The position numbers were made by a program, and so were the translations under genes. Under the pieces are notes generated by a model that was not told the origin of the DNA, made no database searches, and worked only from the letters and a program-made list of their open reading frames with translations. This document shows, in pieces, positions 26,006 through 41,131 of a stretch of 64,000 nucleotides of DNA. How positions within the stretch are numbered: position 1 is the first letter of the stretch; each line of letters opens with the position of its first letter. The DNA comes from Latrodectus hesperus (taxonomy: Eukaryota; Arthropoda; Arachnida; Araneae; Theridiidae), in assembly GCA_037975125.1 (NCBI GenBank), contig CM075857.1, forward strand, positions 25,793,582 to 25,857,581, given 5' to 3'.

Positions 26006-26735
26006 CGATAGTTCTTTCTAAGTAACTCTGATATCACTTTTGAATTTACACGATTCGATTCCCCACTTAAATTCTCCGAGTTGTGAATATTATTGAACAC
26101 ATCTTAGATACCTTACAAAAAATGGCATAAAGAAAAGGTCTGAATCAAATCATACATCTATAGATTTATGAACTATTCTGCAAAATATGAATTGTCTTTA
26201 AGATGTTTTCATACATTAGTTATGTCATCCAAGCTATGCTGAAGCACAACTGCGTGTTATGGATGCTCCATAATAGGGGTACCAATTTTTTTGGCACTAA
26301 GTGCATTAAATAGCACTTTAACGATTAAAGTATTGATATTAATTTTATCACATTTTTAATGAAATCGTCATTGTAATTTTATGTGAGAAATTTTACAAGA
26401 AATTTTAGACATATATACATTACAAAAAATAAATAAAATTGTCATGGAATTGTACTTACCTAGAGCACCATTACTTATCTAGCGCAGCTCCTCTAACTTC
26501 CTTAAAGAATAAAATTAAGTTAGTTTCGTTCAATAGCCTTGGAAAATGAGCGGTAACAACAACAATGCGGGATGTTTTCATGAAAAAGCATTTCCAGAAC
26601 ACAATTCTAATAATTTGGATGAGTTTATGGGTTTCACGCTGAAATTATAAAAGCACACTCATATCCATAAGTTCAGGATAATTCAAAATCACACAGAAAT
26701 TGAACTCTAAAATAAAAATTTCACATGTAGAATTA
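26006..26735. other. AT-rich DNA, no feature
   Basis: No supported feature. Confidence 0.5.
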
Positions 26736-26737
26736 TC

Positions 26738-28100
26738 ACACACATCTTGAAGAATAATATGCAAATTACAAGAAACCAACAGATGGGATGAATAGTACTG
26801 ACGTGAAAGTAAGAGAGGGTTGTATAAGGAATGGTTGCAAAGAATTAAAAGTGTTCACAAGCGCTTTAAAAGTCTTTCAATGCTATAACCGCATAGTTAT
26901 AGCACAAAGGAAGCATTTGGATGATGTTTTACGTGGTAGAATTATCGGCCGTCTGGAATGTTGACCTACCCAGCTGGAAGTATCCGAGGAACTTGGAATC
27001 GCCCAGAGTATCATCTCCAGGCTTTGACAACGGTTCCAAGATGATGGTAATGTGAGTAGACGCTACAGCAGAGGTCATCCCCGATTTAAAACGCCGAATG
27101 AGGACCGGTATTTGGCAATTACTGCCAAAAGAAACAAGAGTACAGCATCAGACCTGTCTCGCCAGTTCTCTTCAGCTACCGGTACGACAGTTTCAAGGCA
27201 GACCGTATACAGACGCTTAGGACACATTGGTCTATATGCTCGTAGGCCTGTCAGACGTGTTCCACTACCGCAACTCACTGTCGCCTGTGGTTTGCCTGGA
27301 GTAGAGAGCATGCATTGGGGATACAGCAACAGTGGTCTTGTGTGATGTTTTACGATGAGTCCAGGCTTAGCTTTCAGTCTTATTTTCGCCGGACTTTCAT
27401 ATGGAGAGGGCCAGGTACCCGTTACCATCAAGAGAAAACCATTGAACGACACCTTTACGGTGGTGCAGGATTGCTCGTTTGGGGAGGAATTATTCTGGGT
27501 TCCAGAAATAACCTGCATGTTCAGAATGTAACCATGACAGATCACATCAATCGGTATCTCATTCTGGAACAACATGTACGTTTGTTTCGGGGCGCCATGG
27601 GTGCAGAATTTCTGTTTATAGATGACAACGCCCGTCCTCACCGTGCAAACATTGTAGACGAATGCATTCAAACGGAGGATATCACCCGTATGGACTGGCT
27701 AGCATACTCACCGGACTTGAATCCAATAGAGCAAGTGTGAGACATGCTTGGCCGACGAATTGCAACCCGTTATTCCTTCCCACATGTCTACCGGAACTTC
27801 GAAGAGCATTGCTTGATGAGTGGTGTGACATTCCCCACGATCAGATCGTCTGGGAGGCATATTATATATTAACCATCATACCAACCATGTTCTATTTGTT
27901 TTTGTAAATATATTCTTTTTTTAAATTTGCTCCAGGGAGTAAAAATCGTAATATTTCTTAATGATGTCAAACATATAGCATCTTCTTTTCTCTTTACCTG
28001 TTGTTTAATAAATAGACTTTACAAATAAGTAACATTTGTTTTACTTCTGTCTCTTTCTTAGTCTTAACTTGCATTATCCTTAATTTATGGACACGAGTGT
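26738..28100 (+). mobile_element. Dead Tc1-like DNA transposon
   Basis: Surrounds the transposase pseudogene. The right end contains gtcttaacttgcattatcct at 28061-28080 and a terminus-like gtccataaatta complement beyond it. A degenerate inverted counterpart appears at about 26745-26772. The terminal repeats are weak by eye, so the ends are approximate. Confidence 0.6.
26921..27905 (+). pseudogene. Tc1-like transposase, DD34E type, broken
   Basis: An N-terminal helix-turn-helix region begins near 26921, with in-frame TGA codons early on. One is at ctttgacaacgg, where Trp-to-stop is the likely change. The paired-like DNA-binding part continues at 27052-27345. The catalytic core is in another frame (27315-27740): first Asp in FYDESRLSF, second Asp in FIDDNARPH, and Glu in SPDLNPIEQ, 34 residues after the second Asp. 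A TGA at 27738-27740 replaces the Trp normally following EQV, and reading continues in frame for some 15 codons before another frame break. At least three stops and two frame breaks make it inactive. In the intact family this protein cuts and pastes the element at TA sites. Confidence 0.88.
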
Positions 28101-28205
28101 ATTATATGTCGACATTTGTCTAGTAATTGTATGATTTACCTATTGTAGATTCAAGTAGTGTTTGCTTTACAGTTATACAACTATATTTTTGTGATTTTAC
28201 TTTTA

Positions 28206-28335
28206 GGCCTCTTTCACACTAGACGACTTTTATCGTACGATAAAAAGTCGTCTGATATTTATTGTGAGAAGTTATTAAAAACCACACAATAGACTGGTCC
28301 CCGATAAAATATCGTTTCTCAGTGTGAAAGAGGCC
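28206..28335. mobile_element. 130-bp MITE, PIF/Harbinger-like
   Basis: Perfect 15-bp terminal inverted repeats (ggcctctttcacact at 28206-28220 and its complement at 28321-28335). They are flanked by TTA direct repeats at 28203-28205 and 28336-28338. A 3-bp TTA/TAA duplication and this type of terminus are characteristic of PIF/Harbinger. Inside is a second near-perfect palindrome at about 28221-28252 around atcgtacgat. No coding capacity. Confidence 0.85.
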
Positions 28336-28338
28336 TTA

Positions 28339-29315
28339 CAGTTAGGATGACCTAATTTCTAGAAAACACATAAATTAAACCTTCCTCAAGATGAAACTCT
28401 TTTGCATTACAGTATAAATCAGTAAGTAAATATTCAAAACAATTTATGAGTATATTTAAATAAGCGATTCATGTTTATCAATATGATGAAATCATGGAGA
28501 AAGTAACAGATTTATTGATATATCAAAGAACAAATTTTGAGATATATTTTTTTTCTACAGTATTTTTAGGAAGTTAATGAAATTAAAACACCTTGGGAAA
28601 AGCCTCTAATTTCTGGATCAGGAAATATTGGTTATCATTTATATTCTATGACACACATCAAACACCTTCAATAATTCTAAAATATAAATGAAGAGTTTGA
28701 AGGAGACATTTGTAAAACCTTATTAAATATTCTGCAGAAGCTACTCGCTTTTACGAATCCTTAATGTTAAAATAAAAATTGTATTCTAAAGTTCGTAAAA
28801 CCGAAAAATTAGATCTTGAAACAATAGTCCTTTTTTTAAAAAATAAACTGCTTTCTCTTTATAAATAAATTATTATTAGAAAATTATTTAATTTGCACAA
28901 TACTAGAAACGCGTGCAAATTAAAACTTCAAATTTAAAAACAAGCCTTTTATTTTATTGATGAAAAATTAGATAAAAAAAATTACTTAATTTTCGTTTCT
29001 GTATTAAAACTACAAACGTCAAAATGAGGGTCTACTGTACGATGAAACAAGTTATAATTAGATTCTCATGTACTGAAAAATTATCTTTCTCAAAAATACT
29101 TATCTTAAGTAAACAATGCTTAAAGCTACTTCAATGAAATATATTTCTGCTATCTGCCTTAACTGCTCTTTTTCATTCACAAACACAGAGAAAGAGAGTA
29201 AAAATAATGATTTCCCTCAGATCACATTGCAACGTAATAAAATCTATACTCTAAATAAAAATAAAGTAATATGAGGATATAATTTCTGGGAATTCACTTT
29301 GTGGGTTCGGTGTAT
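28339..29315. other. AT-rich DNA, no feature
   Basis: No supported feature. Confidence 0.5.
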
Positions 29316-29496
29316 AATCGGGTACCACTTGTTTGTGTGTAGTTTGGCGATACATTTTAGCGATAAACTTTACTTTTCTGTTAACCTTGGTAACCGTATA
29401 TTTCCATAGCTTTTGTATAGCGACCATCTTGTTAGTCACATCTTGGCAACTATCTTGGTGTCAAAAAGTACCCAAAGAACCAAGAGGTACCCGATT
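29316..29496. repeat. 181-bp inverted-repeat element, MITE candidate
   Basis: Termini aatcgggtaccacttg (29316-29331) and caagaggtacccgatt (29481-29496) are inverted copies with one mismatch in 16. Flanks read gtat and gtaa, a possible imperfect short target duplication. The interior is non-coding. Confidence 0.5.
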
Positions 29497-30240
29497 GTAA
29501 AGTTTTTACCCTTCTTTTTAGGTGCACACATGATGTTGTAGAGAACGATGTTTCAGGGAATCGCGCATTACTATTTTAAAGAAGAAAGGAATACAATCCA
29601 ATAAACGTAGTGTAATTAAATATTCAGAAAAATTAAAAATAATTCCACGTTGCTTTTATGCCTTACACACTGTATGCAATCTCGAAAGAAAAAACATGAT
29701 GAAAAAAAATGTATATTATAACATGCTTTTATCTCGGTGAGGTATATTAGACAGCACCAAACATCAATTTCCGTTCGAAGGTTGTGAAGTTCAAGTATGA
29801 AGAACTATAAAATGGATTACTCAATACTTAGTGGCTATCCCTAAATTTAACCAAGTTGAATATAGCCTTTTGGTAAAACTCTTTTCCTGGGACTTGAAGA
29901 AATTTGAAACCCCATATTACCTTTCTGCATCGCATCGGAATCGTCAATCTCCAAGTACTTCCGTATAAAGACCAGGGAAGTTAAAAAAAGTTATATGGGA
30001 AAAGGTCAAGACTGTAAGGTAAGATCTCGAGTGTTTCTTATTAAAAAATCCGCTTCTTCTGTATTCCTCAACAACAATTTAATGTTCAATTAACTACATT
30101 GTTATTTTTACCTCTCGTTCTTTAAATTTTTCTTCTCGCGAACATGTCTGTACAATGATTGTAATGCAATTAACCTAACATCCATATTACATCAAATCAT
30201 TTTTGGCAAAACTAAAAAGCATGAATGAGACATGCTTCCA
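29497..30240. other. No feature recognised
   Basis: The base composition is a little less AT-rich between 29750 and 29990, but I see no motif or frame to support a gene. Confidence 0.45.
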
Positions 30241-30530
30241 AAATTCATGTGGTTGGTTAGACCGATGTTCTCATTATCGAAAAATAGTGATTTCAAATCC
30301 CGACTTAACCGAAGATCCATCGTGTTCACTAATAGCGGCTGGGGCATGTTAAATGGGTCGTGATCGCAATGTCCTCCAAGTGAAATGATACTTCTAGGAG
30401 TGGCATGTCAAACACTAGGTCCCTGCTCCAAAATCACGAACACTCCCATTTAGCGGCTTCCATCTACTGATAGAGTCCAACTTTGAGCTGGCAACAGGAC
30501 AGTATGCTGCTGCCTCAAGATTATCAAAAG
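30241..30530 (+). mobile_element. SINE family S2, fullest copy
   Basis: The tRNA-like head has a box-A-like tggttggttagac near 30252 and a box-B-like gatttcaaatccc near 30289. The body (gacttaaccgaag, tcctccaagtgaaatgatac) recurs at 47570-48027 and 61667-61850. Internal RNA polymerase III promoter boxes plus dispersion identify a SINE. Confidence 0.7.
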
Positions 30531-30885
30531 CAATTTTCATTTGATGCCGAAGCATAATCCCATATATTGTAAGTCAACATGTCAGCATAAAATCTGGTAC
30601 TATCTTGTTCCTCTTCAAAAAAGGCATTGTTGTAGGCCATCTCATTAAATTACTTTTCCTCTAATAAATCTAGTTTTTATACTTCGTGATCATTTATTGC
30701 TACTTCTTGTAATATTTATATAAATAAGATTTAGCATTTCTCTATTCAAAAATATCAGCATCTGTGAGATCAATCCATACAGAAAAAATTTTGCCTTTTA
30801 GTAATTGTATTGTAATTGTGAATGTAAATTGTAAATGTATAATATAATAATTATATACAGTATATATATATAATATTGGTAAATA

Positions 30886-31366
30886 CAGGGTGTCCCGAAA
30901 GGTCGTTGCCAAAATTAACATGCTGGTCTGTCATACCATGGCAAACAAGATTTACATAGGAACTTGTGTTCTAAAATGCAAATAGCGACCGCTAGAGGGC
31001 AATGTTCGCAGGCTGATGGGAGAGTGGGAAGTGTGACTATTCCAGGCGACGACGCTGCAGGAGAACGATGAATTGGTTTTCTAATGAAGAATTGGCCGAT
31101 ATGATTTACGGGTATGGTGCTGCGGATTAAAATGGACGAGCCGCGGGGAGGATCTACCTTGAGCGCTTCCCAAACAGACGTCAGCCAAGTCGTGCTTTGT
31201 TTGGTTAACAGTTTCGCAGATTGCGCGAGGCAGCTTTCCAGACAGGTAGCCACATCGGTGGAGAACGCACTACACGCACACCTGTCACAGAGGAAGCTGT
31301 TTTACGGGAATTTGAAAGGAACCCAGGAACAAGCCTCTGAGCTATCGAACGCGTCTTGGGTACATT
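30886..31366 (+). mobile_element. Mariner-like element, 5' fragment
   Basis: Begins at TA-cagggtgtcccgaaagg (30884-30902), a terminus of the kind found on mariner-related elements. It runs into the N-terminal coding part and is cut off by the (TAA)n tract at 31367. The rest of the transposase and the other terminus are missing. Confidence 0.65.
31068..31363 (+). pseudogene. N-terminal helix-turn-helix of a mariner-related transposase
   Basis: From the ATG at 31068 the frame reads MNWFSNEELADMIYGYG and later YLERFPNRRQPSR, the pattern of the DUF4817-type helix-turn-helix found at the N-terminus of some arthropod transposases. In-frame TAA/TGA codons occur in three places (after GAAD, after ALFG and after GTSL). 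No catalytic core follows, so this is a truncated, decayed relic. Confidence 0.65.
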
Positions 31367-31545
31367 TAATAATAATAATATGATAAATATATTATTATAA
31401 TATAATAATAAATAATATAATATAATAATAATAATAAAGAATAAAAAAGAAATGATAAAATATAATAAGTATAATAATAAATAAATATAATGATAATAAT
31501 AATATAGTATAATAAAAATAAAAAAATAATAAATAATTGTAAATA
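31367..31545. repeat. (TAA)n microsatellite, irregular
   Basis: Mostly TAA/ATA units with interruptions. It directly truncates the mariner-like fragment. Confidence 0.9.
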
Positions 31546-32914
31546 TAAAAATTGTATCTTGTGTAAAAAAAGGAAATTTATTGGAATTTTTTTAATAATA
31601 TTCTGAGAAAACAAATGCTGCTCAAATATATGAATGCATTTGTGACGTATTGATTGACTTATAATTCACTTTTAAAGCTGCAACTTCGTTGTTTGGAGTA
31701 CTGTTCTCATAGATTCTTATGTTTCATCATAATTATTCACCTAACTGTAACCATTAATACGCCAACTAATGGATGCAAGTTTTGTTGGATTCAAATTTTC
31801 TCATTGTCTTTAATTTCAGATGATATAAATTGTTTTTTATTGTATCAAATATGAATTGTCATAAATTTCGTTTCTCTAAAGATTTACAATTGCTTGTGGT
31901 GTAAGTAGTTTCTCAGTGAAAAGACTGTAAGAGAATTATGACAACTGATTCGTCAAACAGAGAAACATCAAAATTTTAAAAGTATCATTTACTGGGTTTA
32001 ACAAAACACACTCGCAAAAAAAAAAAAAAAAAAATAAATACATACATACATACATATACACACATATGTGTGTATGTATATACATATATCCATCATATAT
32101 ATAAAATTAAAAATATAAATAACTTCTTTATAGGTATTTTCATATTGAATAACTATTTACACTCAAAACTACTTTCCTAATTTTGAAAACAATTTATAAG
32201 CATTTTGTAAAAACCCATTTAAAATTTCATTTCGTGAAATCTTAATATTTAAAATTTCTGTTTTATTCCTATGAATTCCCATGAAAAAGACAAATACTTC
32301 ATTTTAATAAACGAAATAATGTGTGGAACTAACTTTAAATTTTTATTTGAAAATGAAATATCTCTTAGAAAGTTGAGGTACAGAGAATATATAAGTAAAT
32401 TCCAAAACAAAATACAGTTTCACCAAAAAATCAACTATTATATGAAATAATGAGTCAGCAGCTTTGATATCACTGGGAAAATAATTGAAATAAGAAATAG
32501 GAAGTAAAAAAAAAAAATGATTAAAATTTTGTCTAAACAGCAATATGCTTTCAAGAGAATATAAAATATTAATAAAATGTTATCACATCTCAGCAAATAT
32601 TATTTCCTAAAATATATGCTGGTGTAGTAAATATTAACTTATACCTTGATTTATTTTTACTTAATAACACATTATCAAAAATACGCAGTTTAAAATGCAT
32701 ATTGATTTAGAAAAAAAATTCCATAGATATTAATTTATACTCACTTACAAAAGCAAAGCATGCAGAAAAAAATTAAATTCCAAAAGTCAATTTTGAGGCT
32801 GTAGTTTTTTGCAAGGATAAAGAAAACTGTCTTGAGATATGTAAAGCTAATTATTGATTCGCATTCTATAATATGCAAAATCAACTATCCAATAAGAGTT
32901 TGCCATTTCTGATT
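31546..32914. other. AT-rich DNA with a short palindromic CA/TG repeat
   Basis: No gene. At about 32040-32095 a (CATA)n run merges into a self-complementary tatacacacatatgtgtgta stretch. Confidence 0.5.
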
Positions 32915-33335
32915 TAGAAGCTGGCCTAGCCCTGGACTTTATAAGTGGTGTGCAAGTACCGATAAAATGTGCTTTTATCTTTATTACCCGTAGGGTGGGG
33001 TTCTATTCCCAATACCGCCAAAGACACTCCGAGTACACTCGATATACGTCCTCATTAAATCTGGAGAATCGAAAGTCCTGAGGTCTTTCGTTGAGCAGTT
33101 ACCATGGTGTAATGGTCTGGAGAAAATTTCCCCCCTCCAGATCAATATTAAAATTGAGGGAGTGGATCCTCTGGTGGTGCCATCTATCGGAGGGGTCTTT
33201 GAGCAAAGTCGTACTTCACCTTCATGGTGCTCTGGTTAAACAAAAGACGCACCCTAATGACTTAAATTCGCATAGTTGGTAGAGCGAGCTTGGCGTGTCC
33301 TCCAACTGTCATAAATAACAGCATCTCGTTTTTTT
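32915..33335 (+). mobile_element. SINE family S1, plus-strand copy
   Basis: Box-A-like tggcctagccctgg at 32922 and box-B-like ggggttctattccc at 32997-33010 form a tRNA-like head. The body shares ctcattaaatct, gcagttac, gtaatggtctg and ctctggtggtgccatctat with the copies at 24488-25772 and 38283-38490. Confidence 0.7.
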
Positions 33336-36160
<2,825 letters not shown>

Positions 36161-36169
36161 AATTACATA

Positions 36170-36610
36170 AATACCAGACAGGAAAAGTTTGCGTACAGAT
36201 GAGAAGTCTTTAAAAAATAGCTTCCATGGACTGTCCATTAAACTTGAATGTCTGGTTGGAAAACTTTTATGTCTAAGAGCCTCTTCCAATCGTTTAAGTA
36301 TAGAGTGAATTAGCTTGGTAGTTTCTGCAGATTAAATATTACTCCATTCCATCATAATTACTCTTTTTAGCATAACTTTCGATATTATATTATGGAGTCT
36401 ATAAAAGTTAATCGATCAATTCCACTTGCTTCCTCCAAATCATTACGCCACCTCCACCGTGTTTAGCTGTAGACACAAATTGTCCTCCTCAAAAGCCGTA
36501 CGTTGTTATCTCCACCCCAATTTACGCCTTTTGATGCTAAAGATAGAAAACTTGCTTTTATCTGAGAATATTATTTTTTCAAAAAACTCAGAAGGTTTAT
36601 TAACATATGT
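36170..36610 (-). pseudogene. Tc1-like transposase relic with one terminus
   Basis: On the minus strand, frames in succession show IFSDKSKFSIF with a following Trp-Arg (first catalytic Asp region), then AFEEDNLCL, then in another frame KHGGGGVMIW, all hallmarks of the Tc1 core. After that, coding is lost to stops. Near 36178-36198, aggaaaagtttgcgtacag resembles Tc1-family ends. Frame breaks and missing acidic residues show it is dead. The N-terminal part is absent. Confidence 0.7.
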
Positions 36611-36664
36611 ATTTATTTTAAGAATTTAAGCGGTTTTGCTTATCGGCAGTTTAAATACCTACCT

Positions 36665-37021
36665 ATCATATTTGGCTCCAATGTGCTTTGAAGGGTACCA
36701 AGATTATAACAATTTGTAAAAATAATGAATTATCATTGGAAATATTTTGTCTTTTCTACTTTTTAGGTGAGCCAAATATCTCTTGAGGTAAAAATTTATA
36801 TTTTTCTTTGGAAATATTTTCAAATGTTTACATACCAATGAACGACAACATTGATAGCACTTAAATATCGATTCGCTTGTGGGCTGCTGATGTATATAGG
36901 AAAGTGATGAACACGGGTTGAACTTGATTACAACATATGCTTGCTGAGGAGAGCACATAGAACATTTGTAATGATGTTTAGGAAACTTTTTAAATTATCT
37001 TTTCCTTACAAAGTATCATTT
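36665..37021 (+). repeat. Left arm of a 360-bp inverted-repeat pair
   Basis: The reverse complement matches 38495-38857 along its whole length with few differences (for example ccaaatatctcttgaggt against the complementary sequence at 38740). It has no coding signal. The left arm follows the Tc1 relic directly. Confidence 0.85.
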
Positions 37022-37224
37022 AGTATTGCATTATACATAAATATCTTTATGCCAAACTTAATGAAATACTGTAATTACCGAGTACGTAAGTATCAAATCA
37101 TATTTAAACTACGACAGAAAATCGGCGCAAATTTGAATTTTCACCGCTTTTAGAATTTTTCTCTACGCACTCAGCTAAATGTTGAGAAATATTGTGACGA
37201 TTGCTATCATGTGACCACATTTTT

Positions 37225-37450
37225 ACTAATGGTGAAAATTTGAGAGCTCTCATCTCTATTTAAAACTAATAAAAATATTTCTGCACAATTGGTGAGATTA
37301 TATTGCCTCATCTCACACAACCACATTTTTACAATGAGAAATATTTACAGTGGGATCCCATATTTCCAAAAGAGAAAATTTGAGCTCTTTTTTCACTTTA
37401 AAACGAGAAAAAATTCTTCTGTATGGTTCTGGTGAGATATATCATCATCA
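37225..37450. repeat. Two diverged tandem units of about 140 bp
   Basis: gaaaatttgag at 37233 and 37373, together with ccacatttttac and ggtgagat blocks, line up at a spacing of about 140 bp. Confidence 0.5.
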
Positions 37451-38282
37451 TACATTACTAAACAATTTAACAATTCAAATGAGTAAACTAAGAGTACGGG
37501 AGTGGTCGAATAGTATTACAGGAGTTGAAGAGTACAAGACATTATAATCCGAATAAATCCAGATGTTTTAGAGTCTTAAATTTCGCCAGAAGTGGCAAAC
37601 ATTTGTTGTTTTATTAAAATACATTAAATGAATCCAATATATGACAAATGTTCTTTTTTGAATGTTTTAAATCAACAGGACTTGATTCTGGGATACTATT
37701 TAAAAAGTAATTTTTTCTGAGATAGATGAAACTATGAATTTTATAAAATTAAATCTATTGTAATAATATAAGGGAATAGAATTTTTTTAAAAATATTTTT
37801 CTTCTGTATATAAGTTTCAATATTATGTAACTGCGTAAAGATAATGTCTTTTAAGATTAAAATCTACAAAGTATTTCAGATATAAATGTGTATTTTATAT
37901 AGATAATTTTCTCTCTAATATATTTTTTAGTTTCAAAATCATGTTTCAAACTAAAATCGGATCACTCCATTAGAAGGTTAATCCTTTTTATTAAGAAGGA
38001 AAAGAAGAGGACACCTCTTCATCTGAGAATCTATTTCTGCATTGATCGGAAGCAGATGCAGAAAGCTGAGCAGAATGCCACTTTTAAGGAGAAAATATTT
38101 CTCATTTGTTTGATTTTTAATGCTAAATGCTTATGCTATTTATCATTAAAAAGGTTTCTCAATTGAATAGATTATTTGTGTGAACGGAAGATAATAAAAA
38201 CATGGCAAAACTTTTAACCACCACTCTGAAATTTATTGCCAGGAATTTTACGTCACACCACTTGAAAATTCCTTTATTTATG
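37451..38282. other. AT-rich DNA, no feature
   Basis: Lies within the spacer between the inverted-repeat arms. Nothing recognised. Confidence 0.5.
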
Positions 38283-38490
38283 AAAACTTGTCGTTGTTAC
38301 TTATGACACTTGGACAAGCCGACCTCACTATGTCGTTAGCTACGTGAATTTAAGTAAGTAGGACTCATCTTTCATTTAAGCAAAGCACTACGTAGGGGAG
38401 AGACGTCTTTACTCTAAGACTCCTCCGATAGATGGCGCCACCAGAGGATCCTACTCGCTCAATTTGATATAGATCAGGAGGAAATTTGAA
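38283..38490 (-). mobile_element. SINE family S1, truncated copy
   Basis: Contains gttacttatgacacttggacaagcc (tail side on the minus strand; positions 38294-38320) and the complement of the tctggtggcgccatct block. The head is missing: the sequence stops where the right arm of the inverted repeat begins. Confidence 0.7.
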
Positions 38491-38494
38491 ATAT

Positions 38495-38857
38495 AAATGA
38501 TACTTTGTAAGGAAAAGATAATTTAAAAAGTTTCCTAAACATCATTACAAATGTTCTATGTGCTCTCCTCAGCAAGCATATGTTGTAATCAAGTTCAACC
38601 CGTGTTCATCTGAACACTTTCCTATGTACATCAGCAGCCCAAAAGCGAATTGATATTTAAGTGCTATCAATGTTGCCGTTCGTTGGTACGTAAACATTTG
38701 AAAATATTCCCAAAGAAAAATATAAATTTTTACCTCAAGAGATATTTGGTTCACCTAAAAAGTAGAAAAGACAAAATATTTCCAATAATAATTCATTATT
38801 TTTACAAATTGTTATAATCCTGGTACTTTTCAAAGCACATTGGAGCCAAATATGATG
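38495..38857 (-). repeat. Right arm of the 360-bp inverted-repeat pair
   Basis: Inverted copy of 36665-37021. The 1.47-kb spacer between the arms holds the tandem units and the truncated SINE. Confidence 0.85.
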
Positions 38858-39694
<837 letters not shown>

Positions 39695-39735
<41 letters not shown>

Positions 39736-39749
39736 CATCATCATACATA

Positions 39750-39834
<85 letters not shown>
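39695..39834. repeat. Two (TA)n tracts with a short unique spacer
   Basis: TA at 39695-39731 and 39752-39834, separated by a catacatcatcatacat stretch. They flank the S4 SINE and the left arm of the second inverted-repeat pair. Confidence 0.93.
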
Positions 39835-39835
<1 letters not shown>

Positions 39836-39836
<1 letters not shown>

Positions 39837-40001
39837 TAAATGTATCTGCTTTAAACAGGTTTAAAATGTAATGATAACAATTACAAGAAAATGAAAAAAA
39901 ATGGATTAATGATATCTTAACTTTCACACTTTAGTGGATAATAAGTTGTACATTAATGAATTTGTGTCATAATGGACAATAAATAATTGTTATTCCCATT
40001 A
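39836..40001 (+). repeat. Left arm of a second inverted-repeat pair
   Basis: Matches the complement of 41132-41327. Shared blocks include ctttaaacaggtttaaa, gtaatgataacaatt, gatatctta and gtcataatggaca. It starts immediately after the (TA)n tract. Confidence 0.8.
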
Positions 40002-40002
40002 A

Positions 40003-40270
40003 TGTGATCCGGACACTTTTTGTGAAAACAGTTGCTCTGCAGTCTAGTCGGGATTCGAACTCCACTTTCATAGAATGACGCCCTCACCAACCAGGCCCCC
40101 GCGGCGGCTTGTGACCTGATGATAGGAGAGCGATTGGAATTTGCCCCGCTTCCATTCCAGCCGCTGATGATCCACGTCAGATGAACGCGTTCTGCTTTTA
40201 CTTTCAGATTGCACATCAATCGGGGCGGGTGCTTGAGATTTTTCCGGATTTTCTCTCTTGTGACATGCAA
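40003..40270 (-). mobile_element. tRNA-derived SINE, family S5
   Basis: On the minus strand, box-A-like cctggttggtgagggcg and box-B-like gagttcgaatcccgac form a tRNA-like head (about 40040-40115). A G+C-richer region lies on its right. It sits just inside the left inverted-repeat arm. Confidence 0.65.
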
Positions 40271-41131
40271 ATATGGCTTAGTATCTACGAGAATTCTTTT
40301 CGGATGACCAAAACGCTATATGTATCAAAATACAATGGCCCTTGAAAGTTAGGATACAATATGCTTTTAGTGTCTAATTAGAAAATTAAAAAAACATTGA
40401 AATAAAAAATTTGGAGAAAATATGCATTTAATTGCAGCTTATTGAATGGAACATAGAAATTTACATTAACTCAACATTAATGTGGCTTACCAAAAAAAAA
40501 AATCTTTTCAGGAAACCCACCTAGCATGGAGAGAGAGAATAGTGCTTTACAGTTTCATATGAAAAGTGTCCAAAACATTATATAAGTGGATATTAATAAG
40601 GAATGTGTGAATTCATAACTGAAATATTTTTTTAGTCATTCCGATGTCCAATAAACCAAGCTGATATCCGAATAATTAGCATTTTGACTTTCCTTTCGAC
40701 AGTCATGATATAGATTCTTGACAATCCCTTGAATATATCTAGTTATTCGGAATTCATTTGAAAGAGTAAGTCCCGTCTAGTTAGCCTTCGTGTGACTTAA
40801 TATGACCTAAGCTAGCTATCAATTTGAATTAATTTATTATTTCGCGTTTTCTTACTGCAGTGAGGAATTTAAAAACTTTTGTAAGAAAGAGAAATTAGTA
40901 TTATACTAAAATAATTTTTAAAAAATATCCTGATGGACAATATATAATATGATTACCATAAAGTTTGCAGGATATACAAGGTTTACGATACATAGATGTG
41001 AAAATCTTTTTTTTATTTTTTTATCGCCAATGAAAACTTCACAATAAGAAATCCATAGCGTTATTTCATGCATTATTTCAGGTATCCTACTAACAGCAGT
41101 TGCTTTCTTAATTATAACCAGTTATTTTACA
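40271..41131. other. Spacer of the second inverted-repeat pair
   Basis: AT-rich with no frame or motif recognised. Confidence 0.5.

Noticed and set aside
27075..27671. 198-codon minus-strand frame
   Set aside because: It overlaps the plus-strand Tc1 transposase relic with its catalytic motifs, so it is a shadow.
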